Below are positions 34,249 to 46,470 of a stretch of 64,000 nt of DNA, one piece after another (the stretch's first letter is position 1; each line of letters begins with the position of its first letter). A model generated the notes under the pieces. That model did no database searches. It saw only the letters and a program-made list of their open reading frames with translations, and had not been told where the DNA came from. Both the position numbers and the translations under genes were made by a program. Source of the DNA: Nageia nagi (lineage: Eukaryota > Pinophyta); contig JBITNC010000001.1 of the NCBI GenBank assembly GCA_050084985.1, positions 188,542,001 to 188,606,000 of the forward strand, read 5' to 3'.

Positions 34249-34719
34249 TGTTGAATATTATAATGGATTATTTTGTATTATCTCTCTTTAATGTAAACCT
34301 ACAATGTAAATCCACTTAATGCTTAAAGTATCTCTAGATACCTTATTTAATTAAGGGGATACATATGGAAAAAGCTTTAACCTTACTCTTGGGTAAAAGG
34401 GTGTTTAAAGAGTGGATTTCATCTTATAAATAGAAGAGTACCCTCCTTCTAATGGTACTTGTAGACGCATGAAGATGATGGTCTTGTAGAGTTATAGGAA
34501 TGCTCTTGTAGGAGCTTTGTAAAAGAATTCTTGAGAATTTATAAGAGAGTTCTCTTGTGAGAAGTAATAGATGAGATGGTTCAAAGTGGATGTACTTCCA
34601 ATATTTGGATGAACCACTATACATTATGTGTTCTCATTTGTGTCAATGATATATTCTTAGTTAGATTTGTTGGAGAAGCTACAATAGATCTTGGTTTATA
34701 GAATCATTTAATTCCATCA
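34249..34719 (+). repeat. N2 3' LTR
   Basis: 471 bp, TGTTGAATATTATAATGG to TTAATTCCATCA. It carries a small extra stretch (ACCTACAATGTAAATCCAC) relative to the 5' LTR, apparently a local duplication. Confidence 0.92.
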
Positions 34720-34833
34720 AAACTTATCTAATCTTTCTAATTGACCTTATTTATAATGGATCAAATCTATCAAATCCACTAATTTCTTGACATTGCACTT
34801 GAAATATCTCTTGAACTGATTCTTTAATTACTA

Positions 34834-35325
34834 TTATGAAGTGATAGATCTTGATGCTAAATTATGAAAGCATTTTTGTACTTCATAACTCAAACTCATA
34901 GGAAAGTACTTGGCTTTCAAATTATCATTAATTTTACATTTAAATTCTATTGTATATTCAAAACTTTGAAGGAGAATAATAGGATCACTCTCATCATTTA
35001 ATTTTTCTAATTTAAGTTCCTTATCAATCTCAATGAGAATAGCATTATGAATCTCCATGCTCAAAGGATTAACCTTATCTTCAATGCTGATGACACTTGT
35101 TCCAAATTAAATTTTAAGAAAATGTACCTTCATTTCTAATAGCTTTAACTGATTTGTCATGAAGGTCCCAATAATTGAAGTAGCATTCCTAGCATTGGTG
35201 CTGGTGCTATTGCTATCATGAATTGATGATAAAGAATCCTTTGCAAGTATAGCTTGAAATTTAGGCATCTCCATCATCTTATACAAAACTTCTAGAGTAA
35301 TAGTTGTCATATCTGTCACACTCAC
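34834..35325 (-). pseudogene. Gypsy H gag, N-terminal part
   Basis: Two minus-strand frames, 35325-35107 and 35064-34834, are separated by a short disrupted gap. The first has a gag-leader-like start (MTTITLEVLYKMMEMPKFQA) and NQLKLLEMKV. The second has KAKYFPMSLSYEVQKCFHNL, like the conserved gag core after which gypsy gag reads '...L...W'. Homology continues weakly to the N2 junction at 34724. Position upstream of the zinc-finger part supports gag. Confidence 0.6.
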
Positions 35326-38086
35326 AAAATATTATGATCAAATGCTATCAAGAACCTTAGGGTTTCTATTATGATAATATAAATTGGAGTAAGTTTGAGA
35401 GCACTTATCTAACCCTAATTAAGATATGGATATGCTATAAAAAGGTGGGTGCCAATATGTTGAATGTTTTTAGTGACATCTAGGATTAACCTAAGTAGTA
35501 ACTATATTAAAATATTAACATGTGATAATGTATTAGCCTTATTATTAACTTAGATAAATGTGAATTAATAGTCACAAATAACAAATATAAATAATCTAAA
35601 TATAAATGAATACAATAGTAAACAACAAATCTATATTATTGGATCAAGATAACAAACACAACAATGAGATTGGGATTAAGTGAAAAATAAATACTTGCAA
35701 ATCTTACTTGGATGATGAAGATTATATGCAAATGGGAGTTTATCAAAGATAAGGAACTTGATATACAAATCCCCACAAAGCATAACAAACTAGAATGATA
35801 ACATGGATGCTTGTAGGAATGCTAACACTAGATCTTGAATGATAGCACCAATGTGTACAATGGTGTGATGCTAGGCGTCGAAAGGAATGGAGTTCACAAC
35901 TAAGATCCAAAGCACAACAAATGATTGGTAATTCAAGCTAAACATATAATTACAAAATATAAAATAACAACTATGCTCATGATAATAAGATCTCAATCTC
36001 AATAGGTAGTATAGATAAATACCAAAACTTTGAAGTGGTACTAGCTATTGAGATTGAAATGTTGATAACTTTCCCTACAATCATACTTATCCTTATATAT
36101 GCAAGACAACCTCTAAATTCCCTTAAGGAATGCTAGCATCGATGTTGGGGTACCTAACACATAAAATAATAGTATTGCATGAAAAGGATCAAGAAAATAC
36201 TGATAACATGACATAATATTACCATAATAAAACACTTAACAAGACCACCTTAGGTGGACCAAAATTAAGTGTCTATGTAGTATTAAAATATGGATCATAC
36301 TTTGATTCACATGGACATTATAAAATAGATGATCAACCACTCATAAGAATAACTAATCAAGGTATCATTTTCATACTAGACCATGGCATAAATAAAGCTA
36401 ATGAAATTACCATTATGTCTCTTAATGGATCTCATTAAAAATGAATATTGTCCACAATATGAATAGATTATTCAAATCATCATACTATTATTATGAAATT
36501 CATAATATAAGATGAAAATATCCTTGGAAGATGGCACAATATACCTAGAGAATCATTTTCATCAAAATTGTATATTGAGTTGATAAGAAAAAGGTAATAA
36601 AGATAAGTCTAAATGAATTTAAATGATATACATGTCTCCATGAATGAACAACCATTTTTTATATGAAAAAATACAACCCAAATACTAATAAATAATATGT
36701 AACAACTCATTGTTACCCTGTCCAAGTCAGATATGAAGGTACATAAAGATCGACTTGAGATATTTGGCCATGGTAGTAAAATCTAAGAGCATTAAATAAT
36801 CATCAGACAATACAACATGGATTTCTTCTCTGGTCACTCTTCTTATTTGAACAAGTTGTGGCCTTCATGTAATAAATTATAAATATAGTTGTAGGAATTT
36901 AATTATTATCCATAGAAATGGTCGAAATAGTGTAGGAAGTATCATAGTTTTTATTTTCCAAAAAAACTAGCTCATGAAGTATAAATATGATCTTAACTAT
37001 TGTAATTGCATCTTTTCCTAAGCATATTTTCCCTTCAGATATAGTTACATTTTTTGTTAATGTAAAATGAAATATTATTTTTGTGTATATTTTACATGGT
37101 TGTTAAGTGTTTTATTGATTTAGAGATATGTATTTTCGTGAGAATTGCAATGTGGTTGTTGGTGATAGAGGAAATACTCTTTACTAGTTATTTCTTATAG
37201 AATTCATAAATCCCAATGCCTCTATTCAATTTTTTAGCTATCAAAAGGATTTACAGGTTTACCTTAAAAATGCCACAAAGTGGAAGTGGTGTCTAGCTTG
37301 GTGAATTCACCTTTTCATGTACCTTCCCACTTATTTACACTTTTACTTCTATACACATTCCTACTTATTTGCATCTTCCTGCTTATGCAAGCTCAACATA
37401 TTTAAGAGAGGGTGCAGACATCCATCAAATAATAATAATAAGAAGTTGTTTCACTTGTCAAGGTCTATACTTAAAAATGAAGTGGAAGAATTTTTCTTAG
37501 CTTTAGAAAGATGTTGACACCTAAATTTGATTTTTATTTAATAAAAAATCATATTTTAGGTATCTAAATAATTAAAGTAATTTAAATATATATTTGTTAT
37601 ATTCAAGGTATATTTATGAAATAATATGCAATTTCACTTCTTTCTTTAAATAATTAAAGTAATTTAAATATTACTTTGAGATATTTAATGCATGTTACTC
37701 TAGAGATGCAAAAAATAGCTAAATTTAAGCAAAATTGATAATTGAAACTTACCATAAGCCTCACCATGGCCTTAAGATGTGTCTAGGAGTAATCCCACAC
37801 TTGTTGTCCCATTTCTAGCATATAACCAATTTGTATGATTTTTTGGGAATTGATATCAAACATCATTATTCAATTTAGGAACCCTTTTGAACCCCTTCTT
37901 TTATGATCCAAACTCCTATGTTATATTCCAAGATCAACATAGTCTTATTTAATGCATTTACTTTACATTTCAAGAAACTACTATTACTTAATTACTATAA
38001 ATTGCAACATTGTGCAATAGGTAAGCCAAAGAAAACAAAAAAAAAAAAAATTATGATATATGCAAAATAGTAGAAATAACAAGAAA
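35326..38086. other. AT-rich stretch, likely H leader and unclassified repeats
   Basis: No gene is recognised. The first part should contain the leader and 5' LTR of gypsy H, but I cannot find a matching LTR partner. At 37512 an LTR-start-like segment TGTTGACACCTAAATTTG with a following fold-back resembles the F LTR start. The plus-strand frame 37317-37517 ends at this point and shows no domain. Confidence 0.35.
37512..37700 (+). repeat. Gypsy LTR start fragment
   Basis: It begins TGTTGACACCTAAATTTG and matches the first 65 bp of the F LTR (17163). It contains a long imperfect palindrome (CCTAAATTTG...ATTTTAGG, 37520-37560). Its right limit is uncertain and no purine tract precedes it. Confidence 0.4.
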
Positions 38087-38955
38087 TGTAAGTTTTAGAA
38101 GTACATACTAAGAAATTTAGTAACTGTGGAAGTAATAACAATAATATAATCATTTGAAATATTATATTTTGCTACATGTACATATTGAATGATTACACAA
38201 TGATGTATTATATATTTTTAGAAATACATAACAAGAAATTGTAATTTTTTTTACTTTAAACAATAACATTTGAAGTTGCAAATTCATGTTAACATAAAAA
38301 ATACTTAGAATTTTAAATTCATATTTCTAAATATATGAAATGTTTTGATGATTACATAATGAAAGAATTTAAATAAGAAAATGGAAGTAAAAGTTAATGT
38401 AAATTTTTAATATGCAAATCATAAAGTATATTTGATGTATATAAAATGTTGGTTACATTTTAAGAAAATCATAATAGTTTTAGAAAGAAAAACTAATACT
38501 TGAAAAATAGTTGTGAAATGAGTAATATGTAAGTTTTAGAAGTACATACTAAGATATAGTAACTTTGAAAGTAATAACAAAAACATAAATTTTTTAAATA
38601 TTATCTTTTGCTACATGTACAAATTTAATTATTACACTATGATGTAGGAAATTTGAGTAGAAATAGTAACTTTTTTTACTTTTAACAACAACAATTACAT
38701 TTGAAGTTGCAAATTCATATTAACAACAATAATACTTGGAATTGCAAATTCATATTTCTAAATCTATGAAATATTTTAATGATTACATAATAAAATAATT
38801 TAAATAAGAAAATAGAACTAAAAAATATAAATTTGTAATATGGAAAACATAAAGTATATTCAATATATAGAAAATGTTGGTTACATTTTAAGAAATCCAT
38901 AAAAGTTTTAGAAACAAATACTAATATTTGAAAAGTAGTTGTGAAATAAGTAATA
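38087..38955. repeat. Tandem duplication of a 441-bp unit
   Basis: TGTAAGTTTTAGAAGTACAT at 38087 recurs at 38528. The whole following 430 bp is repeated with scattered changes (for example GTTGGTTACATTTTAAGAAA in both). A third unit start, TGTACATATAAAAATTTTG, is at 38956. A 113-codon minus-strand frame (38715-39056) lies in the second unit and is not supported as coding. Confidence 0.85.
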
Positions 38956-39129
38956 TGTACATATAAAAATTTTGAAATAAGTTTTTGATACATCTTGTAA
39001 TTGAACAAAAGTTTTGGAATGACTAATATGACCTGCATAAAGAAGTAAATTTTCATTAGTTATAGCATAAGCATGTTATGCAATATTGAACTATTTTTTT
39101 AAAAGCTATAGGATAGGTTTGAAAAATTT

Positions 39130-39560
39130 TAGGGCCACTTTGGTTGAGTAGAGGTGGCAAGTCAGCTGAAGCCCTCCTCCTCATGGCTATGATCTTCCTA
39201 TTGTAGCCCTCCTCATTGTGATGATGGTCTTCCTACCATAGCCCTCCTCCTCATGATGATAGTCTTCCTACTGCAACTACCATAGACCTCCTCCTTGTGG
39301 CAACGGTATACCTATCGTAGCCCTACTCCTTATGATGATGGTCTATCTATTGTAGCTACTACAATCCTCCTCCTCAAAGCAATGGTCTCCCTTCCATATC
39401 CCTCCACCTTATTGTAGGCCACTCTCCTCCCCCTCGCACTCCAAGCAATGTAATGGACCTCCATTGTAAATCTCTAGGTCCCTTTAACATCTACTCTTCT
39501 CCTATGTGGCCCTCTTCTCCTCCCTCTCTGCATCTTCTCCTTGAAATTGCCCTCATTCTT
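39130..39560 (+). repeat. C-rich island with minisatellite-like repeats
   Basis: The phrase GTAGCCCTCCTCCTCATGAT (with variants) followed by 'gatggtcttcctaccat' recurs at irregular 40-65-bp steps from about 39163 to 39420, then CT-rich sequence to 39560. It stands out from the AT-rich flanks. By position it may be the leader island of copia B. A shorter relative of the phrase (CTACTACAACTATTATAGCC) occurs at 63796-63815. Confidence 0.6.
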
Positions 39561-41295
39561 GCCTTAGAATAAAGTTAGAGGTTTCTTTTTTTTCTTCTTT
39601 GTGCATTTAATTTTTTTTGTTGACTACTTACATATTCTTAAATGCACATGCAAAGCAACATTTACTCCTTCTTGGTAAGGAAAGGGTAGCCATTTTTTTT
39701 TACCTAAAAGCATTTATTTTTTAACTTTGAGTGCTTAGGTAAAAGTAGCATTAACTATGCATGGGTCTCCTTTCTTTTTCATTAATACTTGCAAGCTCTC
39801 TAGAAGCAAATGTATCTTTCTTTGGTAGGCAATGATTTTTTCTTTGCTTGCAAGCCATTTACTTTATACATTATGCATCATTATTCTTAAATGCGATTCC
39901 ATTTTTTTTAGAAAAATATGGCACATGGAGAATATTTTGGAGTATATTTTTTTTTCTAAGTATGGTAATTTACTTAGGCAAAACTTTTTTAGTCAAAAAT
40001 TTGCTAAGGTAATCTAAGTATGCTGTCTTTAAAGAATAAATATTTAAGTTAAAGAAGGGGGCATATTTAAGTATGCTATGCCTACTAATTTTTTTTAGCA
40101 TGCAAGTTTTAGGGATAAAACCTTAAGTAAAAAGGGGAAAATTTTGTATGAAATTTATACTTAAAGTTTAAAACATAATACTTAATTTTTTAAGTTAATG
40201 ATTAGGGCTTAGAATTTTAAGTAAATGCTTATTTAAATTTTGAAGTTATAATGCATCCTTACTTAATTTATGGATTGATGCATGTTTATTACTTATTTAT
40301 TTAAGTTAATGATGCATACTATTTTTTTAAAATTAAATGAATAATGCATGCTTCTTACTTAATTTTTTAAAGTTAATGTAAATAATGCATGCTTTTTAAG
40401 TTATGATGCATTTAATGACTCCTTAATTTTTTTTACTTCCTTATGCAAAGTATGGAATGAACTTGTGCAAAATAAGGAATGATGTAAAAGATGTCCTTAA
40501 GAGGTTGGTAAACAAAATCCATTGGATATTTAGGTTTCAAATCTTGAATGGATGATATTTTTACTTATGCTCTTTTACTTCATATTTTGCATTTTGATTT
40601 ATTTGCTTATGTAATCAAAATACAAATATTGAAATGAGCAAGCCCCTAAAATAAACACATCTACACATACATTCTACAACATGACTTGTTTGGGGAGCCA
40701 TGAGGTGAGGATAGGTAGACTGGAGCCTTTAAGTTTGATGATCCAAATGGTGAAAAGTTTGTACTTCTTAATTACCCCTAAGTCCTCTATTGGTTTAGAT
40801 TTAACTTCAATAGGTGGATAGGTATGTGTGTAGTGATACCACATATCTGTACATCCATTTAGGGATTATCCTAATAACCTAGGAGAATAACTAAAAACTT
40901 AATCAAGATTAATAATTTGGTCAATCCAATAAACATCGAAACTTTAGAAAATAACTAGTACTCCTCTTTGTGAGAGTATATTGCTACCCAAGGGGAACTG
41001 ATTGAGGATTGGTAGGAATTGTGCTCCTCTTATGTGGGCATCCAAGTGAAGGCCTAATTTTAGATAAGGAAATAAGCCTCAATAATGTCACTCTACTTCT
41101 ATGATTCTTAAGATGAGAAATGTATTTGGGTACATGGGCTATTATTTGAGTTGTAAAACATTTACACTTGTGAATCAAATCAAGCATATCTTTAGTGTTA
41201 AATATAACATATATTATTTACTTGGTTAAAATTTAACATTTAATGTTGTTTATTAAACCACATGCTTATTATTATTTCACATTCTTATGTAGCAA
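39561..41295 (+). other. AT-rich sequence upstream of copia B gag
   Basis: Between 40190 and 40440 the words AAGTTAATG and ATGCATGCTT/ATGCATCC alternate in an irregular 45-60-bp repeat. No 5' LTR or primer site for copia B is visible. No gene. Confidence 0.45.
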
Positions 41296-42240
41296 ATGGA
41301 AGATTCTTTTTTATCTAAACACATTCTTGATGGTTCCAACTTTGGAATTTGGAAACCACAAATGAGAGTTGAATTACAAGCAAGGAAGCTTTGGTAAATA
41401 GTGAACAAGAACCTTTTACCTCCTATAGATGAGAAGGCACTAAAGGCATACAACACAAAGAATGAGTTGGCAACCTCCATGATTTATCATGCAATTTTAG
41501 ATGATGTGCTTATGATAATTTTCTCTTCAATCTCAGTAAACGAAGCTTGGGATAAGCTTAAGTAAATCTACTTTGGTTCAAAATTTTCAAAAAAGTTTAC
41601 CATTCTCCATAATTTGCTTCAATATTTTTAAGGGGAAGATGAAAATGTGGCTATCTACTTGAACAAAATCATTGACCTAAGGATCCAACTTGTTACTTAT
41701 GGTGTAATTGGATCAATGATGAGTTCATGGTATTCATCATTCTTCAAGGCCTTTCTTCAAAGTTTGGAAACTTTGTGATAGTTATGAAAATAAGTCTTAA
41801 TGAAGAAGAAGTCTTCTCCATTGAGAACCTTTCTACAACATTTATTGAAGCATGAGAAAACCCTTAACAATAAGGTGATGATTTCTTCTTCTAAAGATAA
41901 TAACGTTGCTCTTGGAGTAACCAAAACTCCTTTCAAGAAGAAGTTCAACTATCAAAAGTAATCTTATACTTCTTCTAAAATATTTGAGAAAAGAGACAAT
42001 GGCTATAATAGTAGTAAGAATAATAGAAACAACAACCACATCAGCAAGAACAATGGTAACAACAACCACTTCAAGCAAAAAGATGGAGAAGGTAAAGCAA
42101 ACAATTCATATCCTAAAGAAAAATTTGATGGTAATTGTAACTATTGTGGCATTCAAGGTCACAAATAAGTTGATTGCTGCAAAAAAAATGAGAAAAAGAA
42201 TAAAGATAATGAAAATGTAAAGAACTACAAAAGAAAAACA
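41296..42240 (+). pseudogene. Copia B gag with CCHC zinc knuckle
   Basis: It starts at the ATG at 41296: MEDSFLSKHILDGSNFGIWK and MRVELQARKLW, the typical copia gag N-terminus (gag/UBN2 family). It then gives AWDKLK, LLQYF and NEEEVF-like positions. A basic Asn/Lys-rich tail with a repeated NNN pattern leads to the zinc knuckle CNYCGIQGHK..DC at 42136-42177 (one position is a stop). At least five stops or frameshifts. Confidence 0.85.
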
Positions 42241-42279
42241 TATTCATGCTAGTTTTGCTACAACACTCTACTCCATGTC

Positions 42280-43400
42280 TTGCTCTTTTTCATCTGAATG
42301 GATTGTTGATTCTGGTTGCACTAATCACCTATGCTTTGAAAAAAAAAGTTTGAGAACTTTCACAAGTATAGAAAAGATGCAGTTGTGATAGGTGATAACT
42401 CTACATTTGAAGTTCAAAGAATTGGAAGTGTGTTGATTCATGAAAATGTTCTTGAAAATGTTCTCTATATTCTTAAGTTAAGGATGAACCTTCTCTCTGT
42501 AATCCAAATTGCTAGAAAAGAGTACTCTTTTGAGTTTGACTCTTAATTTTGGTGCATTAAGAAAGGAATTATCACTTTAGTTAAAGGATCTGTGAAAGAT
42601 AACCTCTACATTATGGATCAAGTTCTATCAAAGATGTGTTTTGCTTCTAGTGTGTGTTCTAAAGGCAATATTTGGCATTATCATTTAGGGCACCTTAAGC
42701 ACAAGAGTATTCAAGTCATGAAATACCAAGAACTTGTGGAAGGTTTTCTTTCAATTTCTCTTTTGGTTGGTATATGCGAGAATTGCATGCTTGGCAAGAT
42801 GCATAGACAAAAGTTTGAAAAAAATAAGGCAACAAGAGCCTGTCAACCTCTTCAACTTGTGCATTCAGATTTAATAGGTCCATTTCAAACTAAGTCACTT
42901 AGAGGAGCATCTTACATCTTAAACTTTATTGATGAATTTAGTAGAATGACTTTTGGGTATCTACTTGAGCACAAGGATCAAACCTTTGAAAATTTTAAGA
43001 TTTTTAAGGCCTTTGTTGAGAATCAAATTAACCTTAAAATCAAGATGTTGAGATTAGACAATAGAAGAGAATATAATAGCAATGAGTTTAATGACTATTA
43101 TGCTAAGTATGGAATCAAGAGGTAGAGTATGATTCCTTACACTCCTTAGCAAAATGATGTTTTCGAAAAAAAAATAGGATAATTATGAAGATGGCTAGAT
43201 GCATATTGGGTAATATTTCTAGTTTTTTATGGGGTTAAGCCATGAGCACTACTATTTACACCTTGAATAGGTGTCCTATAAAAGTATTTTAGAGTACAAC
43301 TCCTTTTGAGGCATTATTAGGAAGAAAATATAACATTTATCATCTTAGGGTATTTGGTTGTGAAGCATTCTCTTACATTATTTTTGAGAAAAATAAGTTA
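42280..43400 (+). pseudogene. Copia B protease, gag-pre-integrase and integrase
   Basis: The protease active site WIVDSGCTNHLCFE has its DSG codons at 42308-42316. A frame shift follows, then ENVLYILKLRMNLLSVIQIA. The frame 42592-43125 is open for 177 codons. It has the HHCC finger (HYHLGHLKH, CENCMLGK), the integrase core with HSDLIGPFQT (first catalytic Asp present), FIDEFSRMTFGYLLEHKDQ and RLDNRREY (second Asp). The third catalytic residue region (PYTPQQNDV-like) follows after a stop. In the frames beyond 43320 the C-terminal segment reads FGCEAFSYI and DYDNQHKGYRLYSP. Confidence 0.88.
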
Positions 43401-43679
43401 GACAAAAGAGCTAAAAAATACATCTTTATGGATTATGACAATCAGCATAAAGGCTACAGGCTCTACTCTCCATCCTATAAAGCTATGTTTGTTTCAAGAG
43501 ATGTAAAGTTTAATGAACTTCCTAAAGATTCTATTTCTAAAGAGGATGATGATGATCCAAGGACTCTTCAGTTGCTGCTAGCTAGTTGGATATTGATCTA
43601 GACAAGTCACCTCAAGAGCAAAATTTTCTAACATAAAGGGTAACAAGGAGCATAACCTTGAACAAATCCTTAATTACTA

Positions 43680-44460
43680 AGATTGACAACAAGCGTGATC
43701 CCTCAACCTTCAAAGAAGCTTCTAAGCATGAGTGCTAGATTAAAGCCATGAAAGTGGAGTATGAGGTGCTTATAAAAAATAAAACTAGGGATTTGATTCT
43801 TTATCCCAATGAAATGAATATGATTGGCAATAAGTGTACCCACAAGGTCAAGTTCAATTTAGTTAGAGATATTAAGAAATATAAGACAAGGCTAGTAGCT
43901 AAAGGTTTTGCTTAGAAATATGATGTAGATTATGAGAAAACCTTTGCTCCCATGGCAAAGTGCCTACTATGAGAGTTATTTTTGCTCTTTTTGCAACTTA
44001 AAAATAGAAAAGTTTTCAACTTGACATCAAGAGTGCATTTTTCAATGATGATTTAGATGTGCAAATCTTCATGAATCAACTAGAAGGGTTTGTTATGGAG
44101 TGTAAAGAGTCCTTTATCTAGCTAAAGAAGTCATTGTATGGACTTAAGTAAGCACCATAAGCTTGGTACAAGAATTTTTCAAGGTACTTTATAGACATTG
44201 GTTTCTTTAAGTGTTTTTTTAACTCTAATCTATATGTGCTCAATCAAGGGAAAAATGTGGTCTTGATTCTCCTTTATGTGGATGATCTTCTGATAACTAG
44301 AAATAATGATAAAATCATTCAAGAGTGCATCTCCAAACTTAAGGTAACATTTGAAATGACTGATCTTGGTCTCTTGCACTACTATATTGGAATGTAAGTG
44401 TATAAATACAAGGATTATACTTATCTTAATCAATCTAAGTATATATCAGACATCTTATAG
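43680..44460 (+). pseudogene. Copia B reverse transcriptase, broken
   Basis: RVT_2 motifs are visible across frames: KVEYEVLIKNKTRDLI and MIGNKCTHKVKF, KTRLVAKGF, YEKTFAPMAK, QLDIKSAFFNDDL, KSLYGLK, and the catalytic YVDD (44275-44286) in LLYVDDLLITRNND. It ends at LGLLHYYIGM. Several stops replace Gln or Trp codons, as expected of an old copy. Confidence 0.85.
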
Positions 44461-45231
44461 AAGTTTGGAATGAAATGTAGATATGCTACAATTCCAATCT
44501 CTTTGAAATCACTATTTCTTTGAGCTCTAACTCTTAGTTAGCTAATGCTACAACTTACAAGCAATTAATTGATAGTCTTTTGTATTTGACTATATCTAGT
44601 CTAGATATTATCTTTATAGTGAATCTGATGGCATGATTCATGTAGAAACCATATGTTGAGCACCTCAATGCTATTAAGTAAATCTTGAGGTATGTTACAA
44701 GGACTAAGGTGCTCTTAGGTATTCTAAGTTTCCCTCATTTATTCTCTTTAGATTCTCAGACTTAGACTATGGGAGAGATAGATATGATAGAAAATCAACC
44801 TCTACGTATGTGTTTAGCATTGGTTCAGATGCTATCTCTTGGGCTTCCAAGAAGCAACCTACTATTTCTCTTTCCACCATAGATGCTGAATACTATATCA
44901 TGTCTGTTACAACCTAAGAAGCCACTTATATAAGGCATCTTCTAAAAGAAATTGGGTATGAGCAAGGTGGCTCATATTTGATTTCTTTAGATAATCAGTC
45001 AACTATTTCTTGGATAAGAATATTATGTTCCATCAGAGGACAAAACATATGGAAATCCATACCCATTTTATTAGGGAGAAGGTTCTTAATGGCATCATAC
45101 ACCTAGAGTATTATCCATCCACCTTGAACTCTGCTAATTTATTCACCAAGCCCCTCTTAGAAGCTCAATTTTGTAATCTTAGAGATGCTATCAAGTTGGT
45201 GAAGTTGCCCTTAAGGGGGAGTGAAGTTTGA
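44461..45231 (+). pseudogene. Copia B RNase H
   Basis: It includes the conserved run-up (QLIDSLLYLT), SDLDYG-DRYDRKSTSTYVFS, AISWASKKQPTISLSTIDAE and the C-terminus open from 45010: RTKHMEIHTHFIREKV and LFTKPLLEAQF. It ends at the natural-looking stop 45229-45231 after LPLRGSEV. The Asp of 'SDxD' and the Glu of 'AE(A)EY' positions are present. Confidence 0.85.
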
Positions 45232-45356
45232 ATTCTTGTGTTGAATTCATGTTTGTGATGATAACTTCACCCTTAGGAGGATTTTGCACTGTATAGTATT
45301 GATTTTTTTATGCACTTTTATGGTAAGTTTGGTCTACATGAGGAACTTATTGTATA

Positions 45357-45560
45357 AGCACTATTCAATTATCCAAATGTAAAGAACTCTTATGTGTCTT
45401 TTAGCACTATTTAGTTACCCATATGTGAGGAACTCATATGTGCATGCTCTTTTTTGGTCAATTTAGCACTGTTAATTTATCCATGTGTGAGGAACTCTTA
45501 TGTGTCTTTTGACACTATTCAATTATCCATATATGAGGAACTTATATGTGCATACTCTAT
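45357..45560 (+). repeat. GAGGAACTC repeats after copia B RNase H
   Basis: Four units of GCACTATTYAATTATCCATA plus TGTGAGGAACTCWTATGTG begin at about 45358, 45404, 45466 and 45511. Copia C has two such units (61657-61760) and copia A three on the minus strand. Confidence 0.8.
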
Positions 45561-45689
45561 TTTGTAATGATAATCAACACATGTTTTATATATAGCAGGT
45601 GACTATAAGTTTTTGGCATGGCATCTTCATGATGACTTATAGTGCACCATTGATTAGTTTTGTGTGAGTCATCTATCCTTAATGAGATG

Positions 45690-45995
45690 AATATGTTGCA
45701 TCTAACTAATCTTATTATTTGAGTTACTTATTATTTGTAGGTTATATACCTCAGGTATACAAGCTCTTGGAGACTCTTCATGACTTCCAGTTGGATGACT
45801 ACTTCATGTACATTGAAATCGGTTATGATTAATGATTGTATTTGGCAAAGTAGTGAGTCTCAAACTAATTTTTTCTTGCTTCACAAATATATAAAAAGTT
45901 ATCATCTCCATTTTATTTGTTTAAAGGAGAACTCTCTTACTTTCTCTCTTTCTTCTCTTTTATTCTCTCTATCCCAATATTGCATTAAGAGGGAG
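45690..45995 (+). other. Shared 3' module and polypurine tract of copia B
   Basis: It holds ATGTTGCATCTAACTAATCT, GGTTATATACCTCAGGTATA, TTATGGTTAATGATTGTATT... leading to the purine tract TAAGAGGGAG. Purine tracts prime plus-strand DNA synthesis in LTR elements. The same module precedes the 3' LTRs of the other family members. Confidence 0.75.
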
Positions 45996-46470
45996 TGTTG
46001 GAATGTATAATGCATTATTGTAAAGGTTATGTAATAATATTCTATGTAAGTTCAATAATACTTTAGGGTATAATTTGATACCTTAACTATTTAAGTGAAT
46101 ATGATAATATAACTTATCCTACACTCTATGTCATGAGCATGCGCCTTGGGTAAAAGGATGTGCATGTCATGCTTTTGTACATTGGATAAAAGGGTGATCC
46201 AAAGAGGGATTTTTGGCCTATAAATAGAAGGCTTCTTCTTTGTTATTACACACCAATTGTGGAGTAAATTTATGCTATAGGATAGTGTTTATAAGTTGAG
46301 ATTAGGAGGATTGTAAGAGTTTTATTTGTAATTGATGTAAAGATCTAGTTAATGGATGTATTCCTAGTTGGAGGAACCACTTACATCTTGTGTTGTATTG
46401 TGAGATTGCTTTGTGAGTTTGTTAGATGTGATTTGTAAATTTTCATATGATGTTGGTAGTTTTAAGAGTT
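45996..46470 (+). repeat. Copia B 3' LTR
   Basis: It starts TGTTGGAATGTATAATGC and has the TATA box GGCCTATAAATAGAAGG (about 46218). The 3' edge is not clear because no matching 5' LTR exists here. The 45-bp array begins about 30 bp later. Confidence 0.7.

Larger units (their letters stand above)
32453..34719 (+). mobile_element. Non-autonomous copia-family LTR element N2
   Basis: A compact 2267-bp element in gypsy H gag. It has LTRs at 32453-32910 and 34249-34719, primer site TGGTATCAGAGT (32913-32924), a purine tract AGGGGAAG (34241-34248) and perfect 5-bp duplications AAACT. The 1.3-kb interior is non-coding: two 45-bp units, a block also present in N1 and copia C ('tagtagcatagtcaag...'), and the shared 3' module (33890-34110). 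Compared with N1 it lacks the leader, GC island and 127-bp array. Confidence 0.92.
17865..35325 (-). mobile_element. Ty3/gypsy element H, split by two nested insertions
   Basis: Pieces of one gypsy polyprotein occur in collinear order on the minus strand: gag (35325-34834 and 32447-31630), protease (31440-31080) and the RT N-terminal half (18690-18000). Removing N2 (duplication AAACT) rejoins gag in one frame across 34720/32452. Removing copia A (duplication ACCCT) joins the protease-side and RT-side parts. RNase H and integrase are not visible, and left of 18000 the homology is lost next to the F LTR. LTRs of H were not identified. Confidence 0.7.
41296..46470 (+). mobile_element. Ty1/copia element B, gag to 3' LTR
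   Basis: The only element here that keeps a recognisable copia order from gag through zinc knuckle, protease, integrase, RT and RNase H to the 3' LTR. It lacks an identifiable 5' LTR. Many stops and frameshifts interrupt it. After RNase H come the GAGGAACTC repeats, the shared 3' module, purine tract TAAGAGGGAG (45986-45995) and an LTR from 45996. The LTR right edge (about 46470) is estimated. Confidence 0.85.

Noticed and set aside
38715-39056. 113-codon minus-strand frame
   Set aside because: It lies inside the 441-bp tandem duplication and has no motif. The sister unit does not keep the frame open.
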